Shown here: positions 18,175 through 27,966 of the stretch, in pieces | How the letters are laid out: each line of letters opens with the position of its first letter | How positions within the stretch are numbered: position 1 is the stretch's first letter | Source: Galbibacter pacificus | GTDB taxonomy: Bacteria > Bacteroidota > Bacteroidia > Flavobacteriales > Flavobacteriaceae | Length of the DNA stretch: 64,000 nucleotides | Direction of reading: 5' to 3' | NCBI RefSeq assembly: GCF_029603165.1 | Contig: NZ_JAQSVC010000002.1 | Span: forward strand, 372,001-436,000 | Notes under the pieces: model-generated | What the model was told of the DNA's origin: nothing | The model's database searches: none | Seen by the model: the letters and a program-made list of their open reading frames with translations, nothing else | Position numbers and translations under genes: made by a program

Positions 18175-20325
18175 ATGAAAAAAATTACTACTTACGCTGT
18201 TTTTTGTTTACTGTTAGCTTATAACAGTTATGGCCAAAAAATTTCTGCTCCTCAACTTCAGTTTGAATATGCTTGTGTTAACGATGGTTTTAATGACTTT
18301 GAAGCTACCTTTGCTTTTAATGAAAAACCTTTTAATGCAGACAATGTTTTTTTCATTGAATTATCTGATAAAAATGGAAGTTTCAACAATGCCAAGGTTT
18401 TAAAAACCGTGGAAGGTCAAAACTATTCGTTTGAATTTACCGAATCGTTTTCGTTGCCAGAAACCGTTTATGGCGAGAATTACAAAATGCGCCTCAGGGC
18501 ATCTTCGCCGACCATGATAGGGGAGGCCACCGCAGCCTTTGATGCTTTTTTTGTGCCCAACGAAGAACTTGTGCTTAACAACTTCCAGGACGTAAGCCTG
18601 TGCAGTACTTCGGGGGCTACCATTAATCTAGACAAAGACGTAGCCGATGAATATGTGTGGTATAAAAATGGTGAGATTTTAAAAGTTACTACCGAAAATA
18701 AATTGAATGTTACCGAGCCCGGCGAATATTATGCAGAGCCTTATTATGGCAACTGTACCGGAACGCTTTATTCCAACTTGGTGATTGTTACCAAGGGCGA
18801 AAATTTTGAGGTGTCTATTTTAGGAGGCGAAAACATACAAACGTGTGCCAACTCGCCGGTTACCCTTGAGGCTTCCGTAGATAACGAAAACTATATCTAT
18901 GCTTGGTACAAAAACAATGAAAAAATAGGAAACCTGCCCGAATATGCCCCTACATTGGAGATAAACAAAGACGGTGAAGGTTTTGGGGTATATCGTTTGG
19001 AGGTGACCAACGATGGCGGATGTACTTCTTCTTCTAGCGAGGTGAGCTTGCTCCAAAATAAAAATACCATTGTAGAAATAATATCGCCATTAAACGCTGT
19101 TATTATCGGGAACAACAAAGCAACGTTATCCATTGGCACCAACAACAATATTGCATCTATAAATTGGTATAAAGACGGACAATTAATGAAAGATGGCATT
19201 AATTCTTCCAGTCTTACCGTGTCCCAACAAGGGGAATATTATGCCGAGGTTTCTTCTGGGAACGATTGCGATGACGATGTAAAATCGGAAACCTTTAAAG
19301 TATACGAGCCCCTGTCTTTTACTGCCCAAATAAGAACCGATGCTTCTTATAAAGCATGCCAGACTACCAAAGCATCTTTAAAACTTACGAGTTTGAGGGG
19401 AACATTATCAAACGGAGACGAAATAACCATTGATAACGATTTCTTGCACAATTTTAATATGGTATGGCTTAAAGATGATGAAACTACACAGCAAACCGGT
19501 GCATCAATTGCGTTGGACTATAAGAAAAATGGTAAATACCAATTGCAGATAACCTACAAGGGCGAAACTTTTATGTCCAACAGCAAAGAAATGGTTCTTG
19601 GATTGCCCGACATAGCTTTGACCATAGACAAACCAATGTCTTGCATAAGCAATCAAGGAAGGCTATTGGCCACTCCGTTGGAAGGAGCTACGTACAAATG
19701 GTTTAAAAACGGGACGCTGGTGGCTTCTGGATTGCAAAATAGTTTCTCTACCGAAAATGAAGGGACTTATTATGCTGAAGTAAGTTATGGTGGCTGTGCC
19801 ATTTCTACCGAAAAAGTAGATTTAAAAAAGAACACGGAAGATTTAATAACCATATACCCCGGAGAACAGATTACCATTTCTCCCGATAGGATTATCCAGG
19901 CCAATGCAACGGGCGGAGAGAGTTACGAATGGTTGGACAGCGAAGGGAACATACTTAGTACAAATACTACCTTTAATATTCAGGAAGAAGGCACGTATAC
20001 GCTCATAGCCCAAGTGGGTAGTTGCAAGATTGAAAAAAATATCGAAGTAACTTCCAACAATGTGGTTCAAATCTCGAATGTTGTAAGTCCGAACAACGAT
20101 TCCATTAATGATAAATGGACGCTTCCGCAAAAATTTATCAACGACCCCGATACAGAGGTAATTATATGCGATTCGTATGGGTCAACTATCTTAAAAACAA
20201 ATAATTACACAAATAATTGGCCAGATTCTTCTACCAATATGAGCACGGAAACCCCTGTTTTCTACTACTTTATTAACAAAAAAGGGAAGAATATTAAAAA
20301 AGGTTCCATTACCTTAGTAAACTGA
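18175..20325 (+). CDS. Secreted Ig-repeat protein with T9SS type B (CHU_C) C-terminal domain
   Basis: A 716-residue protein with a classical leader (MKKITTYAVFCLLLAYNSYG, cleavage before Gln21). The mature part holds about six Ig-like repeats between residues 130 and 625. Each has a Trp/Tyr strand of the WYKNG type (YVWYKNGE, YAWYKNNE, INWYKDGQ, YKWFKNGT, YEWLDSEG) followed by a GEYYAE-type strand and a cysteine. The last ~85 residues, VSPNNDSINDKWTLP to the end, are the gliding-motility-associated CHU_C domain used for T9SS export and surface attachment. It is immediately followed (34 bp) by a PorP/SprF gene, the standard adhesin/partner pairing of SprB-type surface proteins. Confidence 0.88.
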   Translation: MKKITTYAVFCLLLAYNSYGQKISAPQLQFEYACVNDGFNDFEATFAFNEKPFNADNVFFIELSDKNGSFNNAKVLKTVEGQNYSFEFTESFSLPETVYGENYKMRLRASSPTMIGEATAAFDAFFVPNEELVLNNFQDVSLCSTSGATINLDKDVADEYVWYKNGEILKVTTENKLNVTEPGEYYAEPYYGNCTGTLYSNLVIVTKGENFEVSILGGENIQTCANSPVTLEASVDNENYIYAWYKNNEKIGNLPEYAPTLEINKDGEGFGVYRLEVTNDGGCTSSSSEVSLLQNKNTIVEIISPLNAVIIGNNKATLSIGTNNNIASINWYKDGQLMKDGINSSSLTVSQQGEYYAEVSSGNDCDDDVKSETFKVYEPLSFTAQIRTDASYKACQTTKASLKLTSLRGTLSNGDEITIDNDFLHNFNMVWLKDDETTQQTGASIALDYKKNGKYQLQITYKGETFMSNSKEMVLGLPDIALTIDKPMSCISNQGRLLATPLEGATYKWFKNGTLVASGLQNSFSTENEGTYYAEVSYGGCAISTEKVDLKKNTEDLITIYPGEQITISPDRIIQANATGGESYEWLDSEGNILSTNTTFNIQEEGTYTLIAQVGSCKIEKNIEVTSNNVVQISNVVSPNNDSINDKWTLPQKFINDPDTEVIICDSYGSTILKTNNYTNNWPDSSTNMSTETPVFYYFINKKGKNIKKGSITLVN

Positions 20326-20359
20326 AACTATTATTTAACCCCAAATAGTTTAGTTTTTT

Positions 20360-22339
20360 ATGACTAAAAATTACCTGCTTACTATTGGTATGCTATTGGC
20401 ATCATATGTGCTATTTTCCCAGGTTGAAAACAAGAGCACTATCGTCGATTGGAGACAGCATAACTTAACCAAATACGATAAGTTTTTGGTAAACCCGACC
20501 TATAGTTATGTGCGTAACGACACTAAAGCTGTAAGTTTTTGGAGTAGGATACAGTGGACCGGAGTTGAAAATTCCCCGCAAACATACCTTATTAGTTATT
20601 CCGGAAAGGTCGGGGAGCATTCTGGTGCTGGTCTAGGTTTGTACCAACAAAATTTAGGACTGCTTACAGATTCGGGACTTATCCTGAATTATGCTTATGG
20701 CGTACAGTTTACGGATAACGTACAATTGACTGTGGGTATGAACTCGACCCTTTTTAGAAGGGGACTTAACAAAAACGCGATCAATACGCCAGAGCCCGAT
20801 CCGGCTATCCTGGATAATCAAGATGATTTTCTTTTATTGGTAATGCCGGGTGTAAATCTTTCCGTAAGCAATTTTGATATTGGCGTTTATGCCGAAAACC
20901 TTTTCGATTATAATTTTAACGATTCTAATACTTTAACCGATTTTTCCGATAAAATATTTTCGGGCCAATTGGCATATACAAAATCGTTCGATCAAAGTGT
21001 AGGTCTTCTGGAAGATGCCAAATGGCGTACATTGGTTTATGGAAAGACCTTGCCTAACGACGATTTTCAATATGGTTTTAATTCCTTGATAGACCTTCCG
21101 TACACAGGCTGGTTCCAGGCCGGTTACAACAGCACTTTTGGAATTATGGGGGGTATTGGCGTTAAAATAGGAGACGGTATAAGCATTGGCATTAATTACG
21201 AAGCGGGCACAAGCCAAACCAATAATGCCTTCGGAAGTACTTACGAAGCCATAGCCACCATAGAACTGGGACCGAGAAAAATGCGTAAAAATCCAGCCCC
21301 GGAGGGTGGAAAAGCCGTAACATCTAAAAACGTAAATGAAGAAGACTATATTTCTTCAGAAGAAATAAAACGAAAACGTGCCGAGGACGCCAATAATATG
21401 GTTAATGATAAACTACCGGAAACCGCAGTTGTTGCCGAAACTCAAGTAGAAACCAAAGATGCTACCGAAAAATATGCTGTTTATGGAGGTGAAAGTAAAG
21501 GTAAAACCGATGGAGAAGATGAAGAAGATGGAGAAACAAAGGAAATTGCCAACAACAATACAACCAAAGAAGAAGTTGCCGGCAAACAAACTGATGCCAA
21601 TGCTCAACAGGACGGAGTAAAGGTTGAAGATGCCTCAAACAACTATGCATTGTACGGTGCAAAAGAAGAAAACAAAAGTGTGCAGGTGCCAAAAAATAAT
21701 GCGACCGAAAAAGCAGCAGTAACAACTTCGGCAGTGGCCGTGGCCAATAATGCAGGCAAGCAAACAAACAATGATGAAGAAAATAAAAACATTCCGCCTG
21801 AAACAGCCGAAACAGTCAAAGACTATAAAGTAGACGATGAAGATTATGCCAAGGATGCACAGGCCCAGTTTAATGAAACATTGAATAATACTGGTGAAAA
21901 AACAGCAACAGTAAAGACTGATAATGCCGAAAAGCAAACGCTTACCGAGGCCGAGCAGATTGAAGCCCAATATCAGGAGTTTCTGCGGCAAAGCGATTCC
22001 ATTGCCAGCACTTTAGACAGTAAAAATATAGACAGTACGGCAGTAACTACCGAAGTCTTTGGTACCGATACAAGCTATAAAACCATTGCAAGTGCACCGG
22101 GCATTGAAAAAGGGTTTTACCTTGTTGTGAATGTGTTCTCCCAAGAACATTATTTTAACGATTTTGTAGACGATTTAAGAAGTAAGGGCTTCGAACCGAA
22201 ATTCTTTATCAATCCGGAGAACAACTATTATTATGTGTATTTATATAAGGCAGACCGTTATATAACCATTAAAAGTTTGCAGCGGAATAATGTAAACAAT
22301 ACATATTTTGCCGATAAATGGGTGCTTTGGGTTAAGTAA
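20360..22339 (+). CDS. PorP/SprF-family type IX secretion protein with long C-terminal extension
   Basis: A 659-residue outer-membrane protein. Residues 1-20 are a leader. Residues 20-310 are the PorP/SprF beta-barrel, with WRQHNLTKYDKFLVNPTYSY, SFWSRIQWTGVENSPQTY and GAGLGLYQQNLGLLT as family landmarks. The remainder is unusual: a low-complexity Lys/Glu/Asn/Ala-rich linker (about 310-565) containing two related units, EKYAVYGGES near 370 and NNYALYGAKE near 427. The final ~80 residues (GFYLVVNVFSQEHYFNDFV...YYYVYLYKADRY) look like a SPOR-type peptidoglycan-binding fold. It probably localises and anchors the preceding Ig/CHU_C protein. The extension is roughly as long as the barrel itself. 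Confidence 0.87.
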   Translation: MTKNYLLTIGMLLASYVLFSQVENKSTIVDWRQHNLTKYDKFLVNPTYSYVRNDTKAVSFWSRIQWTGVENSPQTYLISYSGKVGEHSGAGLGLYQQNLGLLTDSGLILNYAYGVQFTDNVQLTVGMNSTLFRRGLNKNAINTPEPDPAILDNQDDFLLLVMPGVNLSVSNFDIGVYAENLFDYNFNDSNTLTDFSDKIFSGQLAYTKSFDQSVGLLEDAKWRTLVYGKTLPNDDFQYGFNSLIDLPYTGWFQAGYNSTFGIMGGIGVKIGDGISIGINYEAGTSQTNNAFGSTYEAIATIELGPRKMRKNPAPEGGKAVTSKNVNEEDYISSEEIKRKRAEDANNMVNDKLPETAVVAETQVETKDATEKYAVYGGESKGKTDGEDEEDGETKEIANNNTTKEEVAGKQTDANAQQDGVKVEDASNNYALYGAKEENKSVQVPKNNATEKAAVTTSAVAVANNAGKQTNNDEENKNIPPETAETVKDYKVDDEDYAKDAQAQFNETLNNTGEKTATVKTDNAEKQTLTEAEQIEAQYQEFLRQSDSIASTLDSKNIDSTAVTTEVFGTDTSYKTIASAPGIEKGFYLVVNVFSQEHYFNDFVDDLRSKGFEPKFFINPENNYYYVYLYKADRYITIKSLQRNNVNNTYFADKWVLWVK

Positions 22340-22368
22340 ACCATGGTGCAAAACTAAGTCTAAAATGC

Positions 22369-22376
22369 TATCTTTG
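22369..22376 (+). promoter_or_regulatory. Candidate -7 element
   Basis: TATCTTTG fits TAnnTTTG, 33 bases upstream of the TMEM175 start at 22410. No clear -33. Confidence 0.4.
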
Positions 22377-22409
22377 GGTTGAAGTCTTATTATTTTATAA
22401 ATTATTTAT

Positions 22410-22988
22410 ATGAATACCAACCGACTAGAAGCATTTAGCGATGGCGTGCTGGCCATTATTATTACCATTATGGTTTTGGAGATGAAAGTACCCGAAGGCG
22501 CAACTTTTAGCGCATTGTTTTCAGTATTGCCTGTGTTTCTTACCTATATAATGAGTTTTGTATATGTTGGTATTTATTGGAACAACCACCATCATTTAAT
22601 GCATGCGGTTACCAAGGTAAATGGTAGGGTTTTGTGGTCTAACCTCAATTTGCTGTTCTGGTTATCGCTTTTTCCTTTTGTAACTGGATGGATGGGAGAG
22701 AATCATTTTGAGACCAACCCAACGGTTTTATATGGTATTGTACTGTTTATGGCCGCATTGGGCTTTAAGTTACTTGTGCACAATGCCATAAAGTTGGAAG
22801 GGAAAAACTCTAAAGTAGGCAATGTGTATAAAAATGATAAAAAATTAGTAGGGTCTTTACTGTTATATGCATTGGGGATTGCTTTTTCTTTTATCGAGCC
22901 TGTTATTGGGATTGTTATGTACTCTTTGGTTGCTTTATTTTGGGTCATTCCAGATAAAAGGATAGAAAAAACCTTAAAGGAAGGTTGA
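22410..22988 (+). CDS. TMEM175-family (DUF1211) potassium channel subunit
   Basis: A 192-residue integral membrane protein with the family fingerprint at its start: NRLEAFSDGVLAIIITIMVL, with the FSDG at 9-12 that lines the pore. About six hydrophobic helices follow, and the conserved WNNHHHLMH segment joins helices 2 and 3. Bacterial TMEM175 proteins carry one repeat and assemble as tetrameric K+ channels; that role is inferred from the family. Two bases separate its context from the next gene (its TGA, one C, then ATG), so co-translation with the DUF6157 gene is likely. Confidence 0.88.
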   Translation: MNTNRLEAFSDGVLAIIITIMVLEMKVPEGATFSALFSVLPVFLTYIMSFVYVGIYWNNHHHLMHAVTKVNGRVLWSNLNLLFWLSLFPFVTGWMGENHFETNPTVLYGIVLFMAALGFKLLVHNAIKLEGKNSKVGNVYKNDKKLVGSLLLYALGIAFSFIEPVIGIVMYSLVALFWVIPDKRIEKTLKEG

Positions 22989-22989
22989 C

Positions 22990-23406
22990 ATGAAGTTGCA
23001 TACCACAAATAGCAAAAATACATTTATAGCAGTGGCCGATGATTGTCCGCTCGAAATGGCAGAAGTCCCCCCGAGAAGAGAAGGGAAAAAATCCGTGGCC
23101 AATTATCAATTTGACGTATTGTACGATCATCCATATGAATATACTTCAGACGATGTTCTGTTTTTTGTCTACGCTACAAGAAATGCAATTCCGAAGGATA
23201 AATGGGAAAAAGAGCGCCTTAAGTTTTTTTCAAAAGGACAACCTTGTTTCCGGGCTTCCCCATTAACAAAAAGATATGGTTGGGGAATACATTCCGACAA
23301 TAACGGAAAAATCGCCATCTATGGAATCGGCACAAAAGAATATGCCAATTTTATCGAAGATGCATCGGTAACCAAAACCAAGGCCATGCGCTCTAAAAAA
23401 GCTTAA
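22990..23406 (+). CDS. DUF6157 family protein
   Basis: A 138-residue soluble protein with no leader. It opens KLHTTNSKNTFIAVADDCP and carries PYEYTSDDVLFFVYATR and RYGWGIHSDNNGKIAIYGIG, the blocks I recognise from DUF6157. No catalytic residues stand out apart from a possible Cys/His set (Cys in DDCP, Cys in GQPCFRAS). The start codon lies one base after the TMEM175 stop, so it belongs to the same transcript. Function unknown. Confidence 0.8.
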   Translation: MKLHTTNSKNTFIAVADDCPLEMAEVPPRREGKKSVANYQFDVLYDHPYEYTSDDVLFFVYATRNAIPKDKWEKERLKFFSKGQPCFRASPLTKRYGWGIHSDNNGKIAIYGIGTKEYANFIEDASVTKTKAMRSKKA

Positions 23407-23536
23407 CGCCAATTGCTGGTGAGGGTATGATTGATTTACCAAGAAAAGAGAGGTGCCGTCAACTACTAAAATTCATTCATACATAAAAAAGGAACAGTTT
23501 CTACACAAATAATTGGCTTTTCACGGTAGAGAATGA

Positions 23537-23544
23537 TAAATTTG
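23537..23544 (+). promoter_or_regulatory. Candidate promoter (-7 TAAATTTG, -33 TTG)
   Basis: TAAATTTG at 23537 and TTG at 23513-23515 are separated by 21 bases, close to the spacing known for Flavobacterium promoters. The -7 lies 40 bases upstream of the CocE/NonD start. Confidence 0.55.
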
Positions 23545-23584
23545 AGTTTCTATAATCTATCTGCTAATTTATAACCTAATTCAT

Positions 23585-25423
23585 ATGAAGAAAATTCTGC
23601 TCGTATTTCTATTGGCTTCGTTCAGTTGCTTAAAAGCACAAACGGAGTACAATGTAAAAGACCATTACAACAAACAGGAGGTATTAATAACCATGCGGGA
23701 CGGCATAAAGCTGCATACCACCATTTACAGTCCTAAAGACACTTCTGTAAAATACCCGATTTTAATGCAGCGTACACCGTATAGTTGCCAGCCATATGGC
23801 GAAGACCAGTTCCGTTCCAAAATAGGGCCGAACGAAACAATGATGAAAGAAGGCAATGTAATTGTTTATCAAGATGTTAGGGGGAGATGGAACAGCGAAG
23901 GGGTTTACGACAATATGCGGGCCTATATCCCAAACAAGAAAAAAAAGGAAGTAGATGAAGCTTCCGATACATACGATACCATAGATTGGTTGGTAAAAAA
24001 TGTAGACAACAATAATGGGAATGTTGGGGTCTGGGGGATTTCGTACCCCGGTTTTTACTCAACATACGCACTTTTAAGCGACCACCCCAATTTAAAAGCA
24101 GTTTCCCCACAGGCGTGCATTGGCGATTTCTTTTTTGACGATTTCCACCATAACGGGGCTTATCTACTGAGTTATTGGCGTGCAACGGCCGTTTTTGGGT
24201 ATATGAAAGACAAACCTGCCAAAGAATCTTGGTACGCTTTTCCTGAGCTGAACACACAAGACCAGTATCAGTTTTTTCTAGATGCGGGACCGTTGACCAA
24301 CTTGGACAAGTATTACAAAGAAGACAATATTTTTTGGCAACAGTTAAAAGACCATCCTAATTATGATGAGTTCTGGAAATCGCGCGGCATTATTCAACAT
24401 TTAAAAAATATAAAACCTGCAACCATGGTTGTTGGTGGCTGGTTTGATGCCGAAGATTTGTACGGACCGCTTTCAACTTATAAAACCATAGAAAAGACTA
24501 GCAATAATTACAACACTATTGTAATGGGCCCATGGAGCCATGGGGACTGGGCAAGAAAAAAAGGGCGCCAGGCTATTGGAAACGTGTATTTTGGGGATAA
24601 TATTTCTGAATTTTTTCAAGATGACATCGAAACCAAATTTTTTAATCATTTCTTAAAAGACAACGGAAAAGGGGAGTCTGGTTTACCTGAAGCCTATGTG
24701 TATGATACAGGATTAAATGAATGGAAGAAATATGATGTTTGGCCACCGGAAAATACAGCAGATAAATCGTTCAGCATGGGTCAGAACCAAACGTTGGGTG
24801 AAATAATGACCATGCAATATTCTTATGAAGAATTTATAAGCGACCCCAAAAAGCCGGTTCCTTACAGCGAAGATATTAAAATGGTTTTTACGCCAAGAAA
24901 ATATATGACCGACGACCAGCGTTTTGCAGCGCGTAGACCAGACGTGTTGGTATTTGAAACGCCTGTTTTGGAGGAAGACATGACGGTAGTGGGCGATATT
25001 TTGGCAAAATTACAAGTGTCCACAACGGGAACTGCCGCCGATTGGGTGGTGAAAATTATAGATGTATTTCCACCCGATGCAGAAGATTTTGAAGAAACAC
25101 AAGACTATTTAAAAATGAGCAATTACCATATGATGGTGCGCAGCGAAGTAATGCGCGGCCGTTTTAGAAACAGTTTTGAAAATCCCGAACCTTTTGTTCC
25201 AAACGAAGTAACTCCGGTAAATATTACCTTGCAAGATGTGTATCATACCTTTAAAAAGGGACACAAAATGCAGGTGCAGATACAAAGCACTTGGTTCCCG
25301 TTAATCGATTTGAATCCGCAAACTTATGTAGACAATATCTTTAAAGCGAAAAAAGAAGACTTTAAAAAGCAAACACACCGTGTGTATAATTCGTCTAAAA
25401 TAGAGTTTAAGGTTTTGGATTGA
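23585..25423 (+). CDS. Secreted CocE/NonD-family alpha/beta hydrolase (X-Pro dipeptidyl-peptidase or acyl-amino-acid ester hydrolase type)
   Basis: A 612-residue protein with a leader ending near SCLKAQ (residue 19). The CocE/NonD catalytic triad is complete: Ser153 in the GISYPG nucleophile elbow, Asp288 in GGWFDAEDLYGP, and His319 in MGPWSHGDWAR. The oxyanion Tyr follows the QRTPYS block at 62-67. A jelly-roll C-terminal domain (about 415-612) with VVGDILAKLQVSTTG completes the S15-like architecture. Such enzymes cleave peptides or beta-lactam-type amides/esters; the real substrate cannot be read from sequence. A hairpin terminator follows directly. Confidence 0.9.
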   Translation: MKKILLVFLLASFSCLKAQTEYNVKDHYNKQEVLITMRDGIKLHTTIYSPKDTSVKYPILMQRTPYSCQPYGEDQFRSKIGPNETMMKEGNVIVYQDVRGRWNSEGVYDNMRAYIPNKKKKEVDEASDTYDTIDWLVKNVDNNNGNVGVWGISYPGFYSTYALLSDHPNLKAVSPQACIGDFFFDDFHHNGAYLLSYWRATAVFGYMKDKPAKESWYAFPELNTQDQYQFFLDAGPLTNLDKYYKEDNIFWQQLKDHPNYDEFWKSRGIIQHLKNIKPATMVVGGWFDAEDLYGPLSTYKTIEKTSNNYNTIVMGPWSHGDWARKKGRQAIGNVYFGDNISEFFQDDIETKFFNHFLKDNGKGESGLPEAYVYDTGLNEWKKYDVWPPENTADKSFSMGQNQTLGEIMTMQYSYEEFISDPKKPVPYSEDIKMVFTPRKYMTDDQRFAARRPDVLVFETPVLEEDMTVVGDILAKLQVSTTGTAADWVVKIIDVFPPDAEDFEETQDYLKMSNYHMMVRSEVMRGRFRNSFENPEPFVPNEVTPVNITLQDVYHTFKKGHKMQVQIQSTWFPLIDLNPQTYVDNIFKAKKEDFKKQTHRVYNSSKIEFKVLD

Positions 25424-25443
25424 TTATAAATGGATTAAGACTT

Positions 25444-25478
25444 AAAAAAGGAGCTGAATTTTTTCAGTTCCTTTTTTT
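25444..25478 (+). terminator. Rho-independent terminator after the CocE/NonD gene
   Basis: AAAAAGGAGCTGAA-TTTT-TTCAGTTCCTTTTTTT, one mismatch in the stem, 20 bases past the stop codon. Confidence 0.72.
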
Positions 25479-25618
25479 ATGGACTGAGCTCATTGTCAAT
25501 AATGCAACAAAACGTTGCCATTTTGAGCAAAAACAGTGCTTTTTAATTGTCAAAATCTCAAATAAGTTTCCCGAAATATTTTATATTCGCAATCTAACTT
25601 AAACTAAAAACATTTGGC

Positions 25619-27268
25619 ATGGCAATACTTTCCTTTGTAGGATTTACGCTTTTGGTAGCCGTAATAGCCTATATTGCAACACGAAAAACAGATGAAAATA
25701 CCTCCGATGGTTACTTCCTTGGAGGGAGAAGTCTTACCGCCGGGGTAGTAGCCGGTTCTTTACTTTTAACAAACTTATCTACCGAACAAATTGTAGGACT
25801 TAATGGTCAGGCATATACCGAAGGACTTTCGGTAATGGCATGGGAAACATTGGCTGCACTGGCAATGGTGGTTACGGCCATATTTTTATTGCCCCGCTAT
25901 TTAAAGGGCGGACTTACAACAGTTCCCCAGTTTTTGGAGACTAGATACGACAAGTCCACAAAAACCATTGCCTCGGCATTGTTTTTATTGGGGTACGTAA
26001 TTATATTACTGCCCATTGTGTTGTATTCGGGTTCCATTGCAATTTCAGATATGTTTAAAATTCCCGAACTTTTAGGGGTATCGCATACAACTTCCATATG
26101 GATATGCGTATGGGGAATTGGTATTATAGGCTCTATTTATGCAATTTTTGGAGGTTTAAAGGCCGTTGCCGTGTCTGATACCGTAAACGCAATAGGATTG
26201 TTAATAGGCGGTTTGATGATTCCTGTTTTTGGATTGTTGATGATTGGCGATGGGTCTATTACCGAAGGGATTTCTACTTTAATGACCGAGGCTCCCGAAA
26301 AATTCAAATCCATGGGGGGACCAACAAATTCGGTGCCTTTTAGTACCATTTTTACAGGGATGATGCTGGTTCAATTGTTTTATTGGGGAACCAATCAGGC
26401 CATTATACAACGTGCATTGGCAGCCAAAAATCTTAAAGAAGGGCAAAAAGGACTCTTATTGGCTGCTTTTATAAAAATTCTGGGGCCACTTATTGTGGTA
26501 TTGCCGGGAATAATTGCTTTTCAAATGTTCGGCCCAGAGCTGGAAACGCCAGACCGCGCGTATCCTTTATTGGTAAGTGCCGTTTTGCCCAAAGCATTGT
26601 TAGGGTTTTTCGCAGCCGTTCTATTTGGTGCCATTTTAAGTTCGTTCAATAGTGCCCTAAATAGTTCGGTAACACTTTTCAGTATAGATTTTTACAAGGA
26701 ATACATAAATAAAGACGCATCGGAGCTCGCCATTATTAAAAACGGAAAGTATTTTGGAATTGTCCTAGCTATCCTTTCCATGTTAATTGCTCCGCTTATA
26801 GCCAATGCACCTCAAGGGCTTTTTGGTTATTTGCAGGAAGTAAACGGATGTTATAGTATCCCGATCTTGACCATTATTGTTGTGGGGTATTTAACCAAAA
26901 GAGTGCCTGCCTTGGCCGCCAAGGTCGGTATTGTCTCCGGAAGTTTATTGTATATTATTAGCCAGTTTATTGTAAAGCCAATGATGACCAACAACGCCGT
27001 GGAAGCCGCAAAGGCATCGGGCATTACCGATCCTGATAAACTGGCCGAAATAGGCACATTGGCTTACCCGCATTATTTACACGTTATGGCAATTTTATTT
27101 GTTGCAAACATCATTATAATGTTGATTATTGGTAAAATAGCGCCAAGAAAAACAGATTTTGAACTAGAATACACACAAAAGGTAAATATAGAACCATACA
27201 AATTTTTGGTTCCGGTAGGATTGGCAATATGTGCTTTGGTTATTGCCATCTACGCTTATTTCTCATAA
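25619..27268 (+). CDS. Solute:sodium symporter (SLC5 family)
   Basis: A 549-residue inner-membrane transporter with about 14 hydrophobic helices. SSS-family landmarks are SDGYFLGGRSLTAGVVAGSLL near residue 29 (split here), TNLSTEQIVGLNGQAYTEG near 51 for the Na+ site, and the GGLKAVAVSDTVNAIGLLIG helix, which is the SSS signature. FGAILSSFNSALNSSVTLFS near 340 carries the conserved Ser/Thr pair for sodium. It most resembles the sugar (SglT/YidK-like) branch, but the substrate is not predictable. It is monocistronic, ending at a perfect 14-bp inverted repeat. Confidence 0.9.
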   Translation: MAILSFVGFTLLVAVIAYIATRKTDENTSDGYFLGGRSLTAGVVAGSLLLTNLSTEQIVGLNGQAYTEGLSVMAWETLAALAMVVTAIFLLPRYLKGGLTTVPQFLETRYDKSTKTIASALFLLGYVIILLPIVLYSGSIAISDMFKIPELLGVSHTTSIWICVWGIGIIGSIYAIFGGLKAVAVSDTVNAIGLLIGGLMIPVFGLLMIGDGSITEGISTLMTEAPEKFKSMGGPTNSVPFSTIFTGMMLVQLFYWGTNQAIIQRALAAKNLKEGQKGLLLAAFIKILGPLIVVLPGIIAFQMFGPELETPDRAYPLLVSAVLPKALLGFFAAVLFGAILSSFNSALNSSVTLFSIDFYKEYINKDASELAIIKNGKYFGIVLAILSMLIAPLIANAPQGLFGYLQEVNGCYSIPILTIIVVGYLTKRVPALAAKVGIVSGSLLYIISQFIVKPMMTNNAVEAAKASGITDPDKLAEIGTLAYPHYLHVMAILFVANIIIMLIIGKIAPRKTDFELEYTQKVNIEPYKFLVPVGLAICALVIAIYAYFS

Positions 27269-27274
27269 ATGGAG

Positions 27275-27323
27275 AATTATATTGGCCGTAACATAAAACA
27301 ATTATATGGCGGCCAATATAATT
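27275..27323. terminator. Long inverted-repeat terminator
   Basis: AATTATATTGGCCG (27275-27288) is repeated in perfect inverse as CGGCCAATATAATT (27310-27323) with a 21-base loop, 6 bases after the symporter stop. The following stretch is T-rich but not a clean T tract. Confidence 0.62.
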
Positions 27324-27505
27324 TAAACTTATTTTTCAAATTTATGTTAAAATGATTTCGATGTATCGGAAGGTGCTACCGTGGTTATTGTATGTTTTAT
27401 TTTGAAAATCTTAACGGATGATACAAAACTATTTTGCCGCAATTTAACTATCTTTATTGGTAATAGATGCCGTTATGGTACATTGATGATAAACCAATAC
27501 AGATC

Positions 27506-27964
27506 ATGAAAAAAGTATTAATTGCAATAGATTATAACCCGACGACCGAAAAAGTGGTTGAAAAGGGTTATGAATTAGCCAAAACGCTTAATGCCCAAGT
27601 TTGTTTATTGCATGTAATCAGTAATTTGCAATATTACGGAATTCAGTATCCTTCATTTATGGGCTATGATGCCATGAACGTTACATTCGACCCAAAGTTT
27701 CAGGATGAAATGAAGAAGGTAGCAAAAGACTTTTTAGACACGGCACAAAAGCACCTTAACGATAATACAGTAACCTCGCATATTTCAGAAGGCGATACCG
27801 CCGATGAAATTCTTAATTATGCCAAAGAATGGGGCGCTTCATTAATTGTTATGGGAACGCACAGTCATAGCACGTTCGAGAAGCTATTAATTGGTACCGT
27901 GGCATCGTCTGTACTGGAACACACCGAAATTCCCGTGTACATGGTCCCTATTAAAAAAGACTAA
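27506..27964 (+). CDS. Universal stress protein (UspA family)
   Basis: A 152-residue protein from ATG 27506 (MKKVLIAIDYNPTTEKV). An in-frame start 39 bases upstream is less likely because the family begins exactly at KKVLIAID. The ATP-binding motif is present as GTHSHSTFEKLLIGTVASSV, fitting G-2x-G-9x-G(S/T) with variation in the first half. Usp proteins act in stress adaptation. Two bases after its stop begins the left-handed beta-helix gene, so the two are probably co-translated. Confidence 0.9.
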   Translation: MKKVLIAIDYNPTTEKVVEKGYELAKTLNAQVCLLHVISNLQYYGIQYPSFMGYDAMNVTFDPKFQDEMKKVAKDFLDTAQKHLNDNTVTSHISEGDTADEILNYAKEWGASLIVMGTHSHSTFEKLLIGTVASSVLEHTEIPVYMVPIKKD

Positions 27965-27966
27965 GC

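Noticed and set aside
25420-25602. 60-codon ORF overlapping the end of the CocE/NonD gene
   Set aside because: It begins inside the stop region of the upstream gene and spans the hairpin terminator; no family resemblance.
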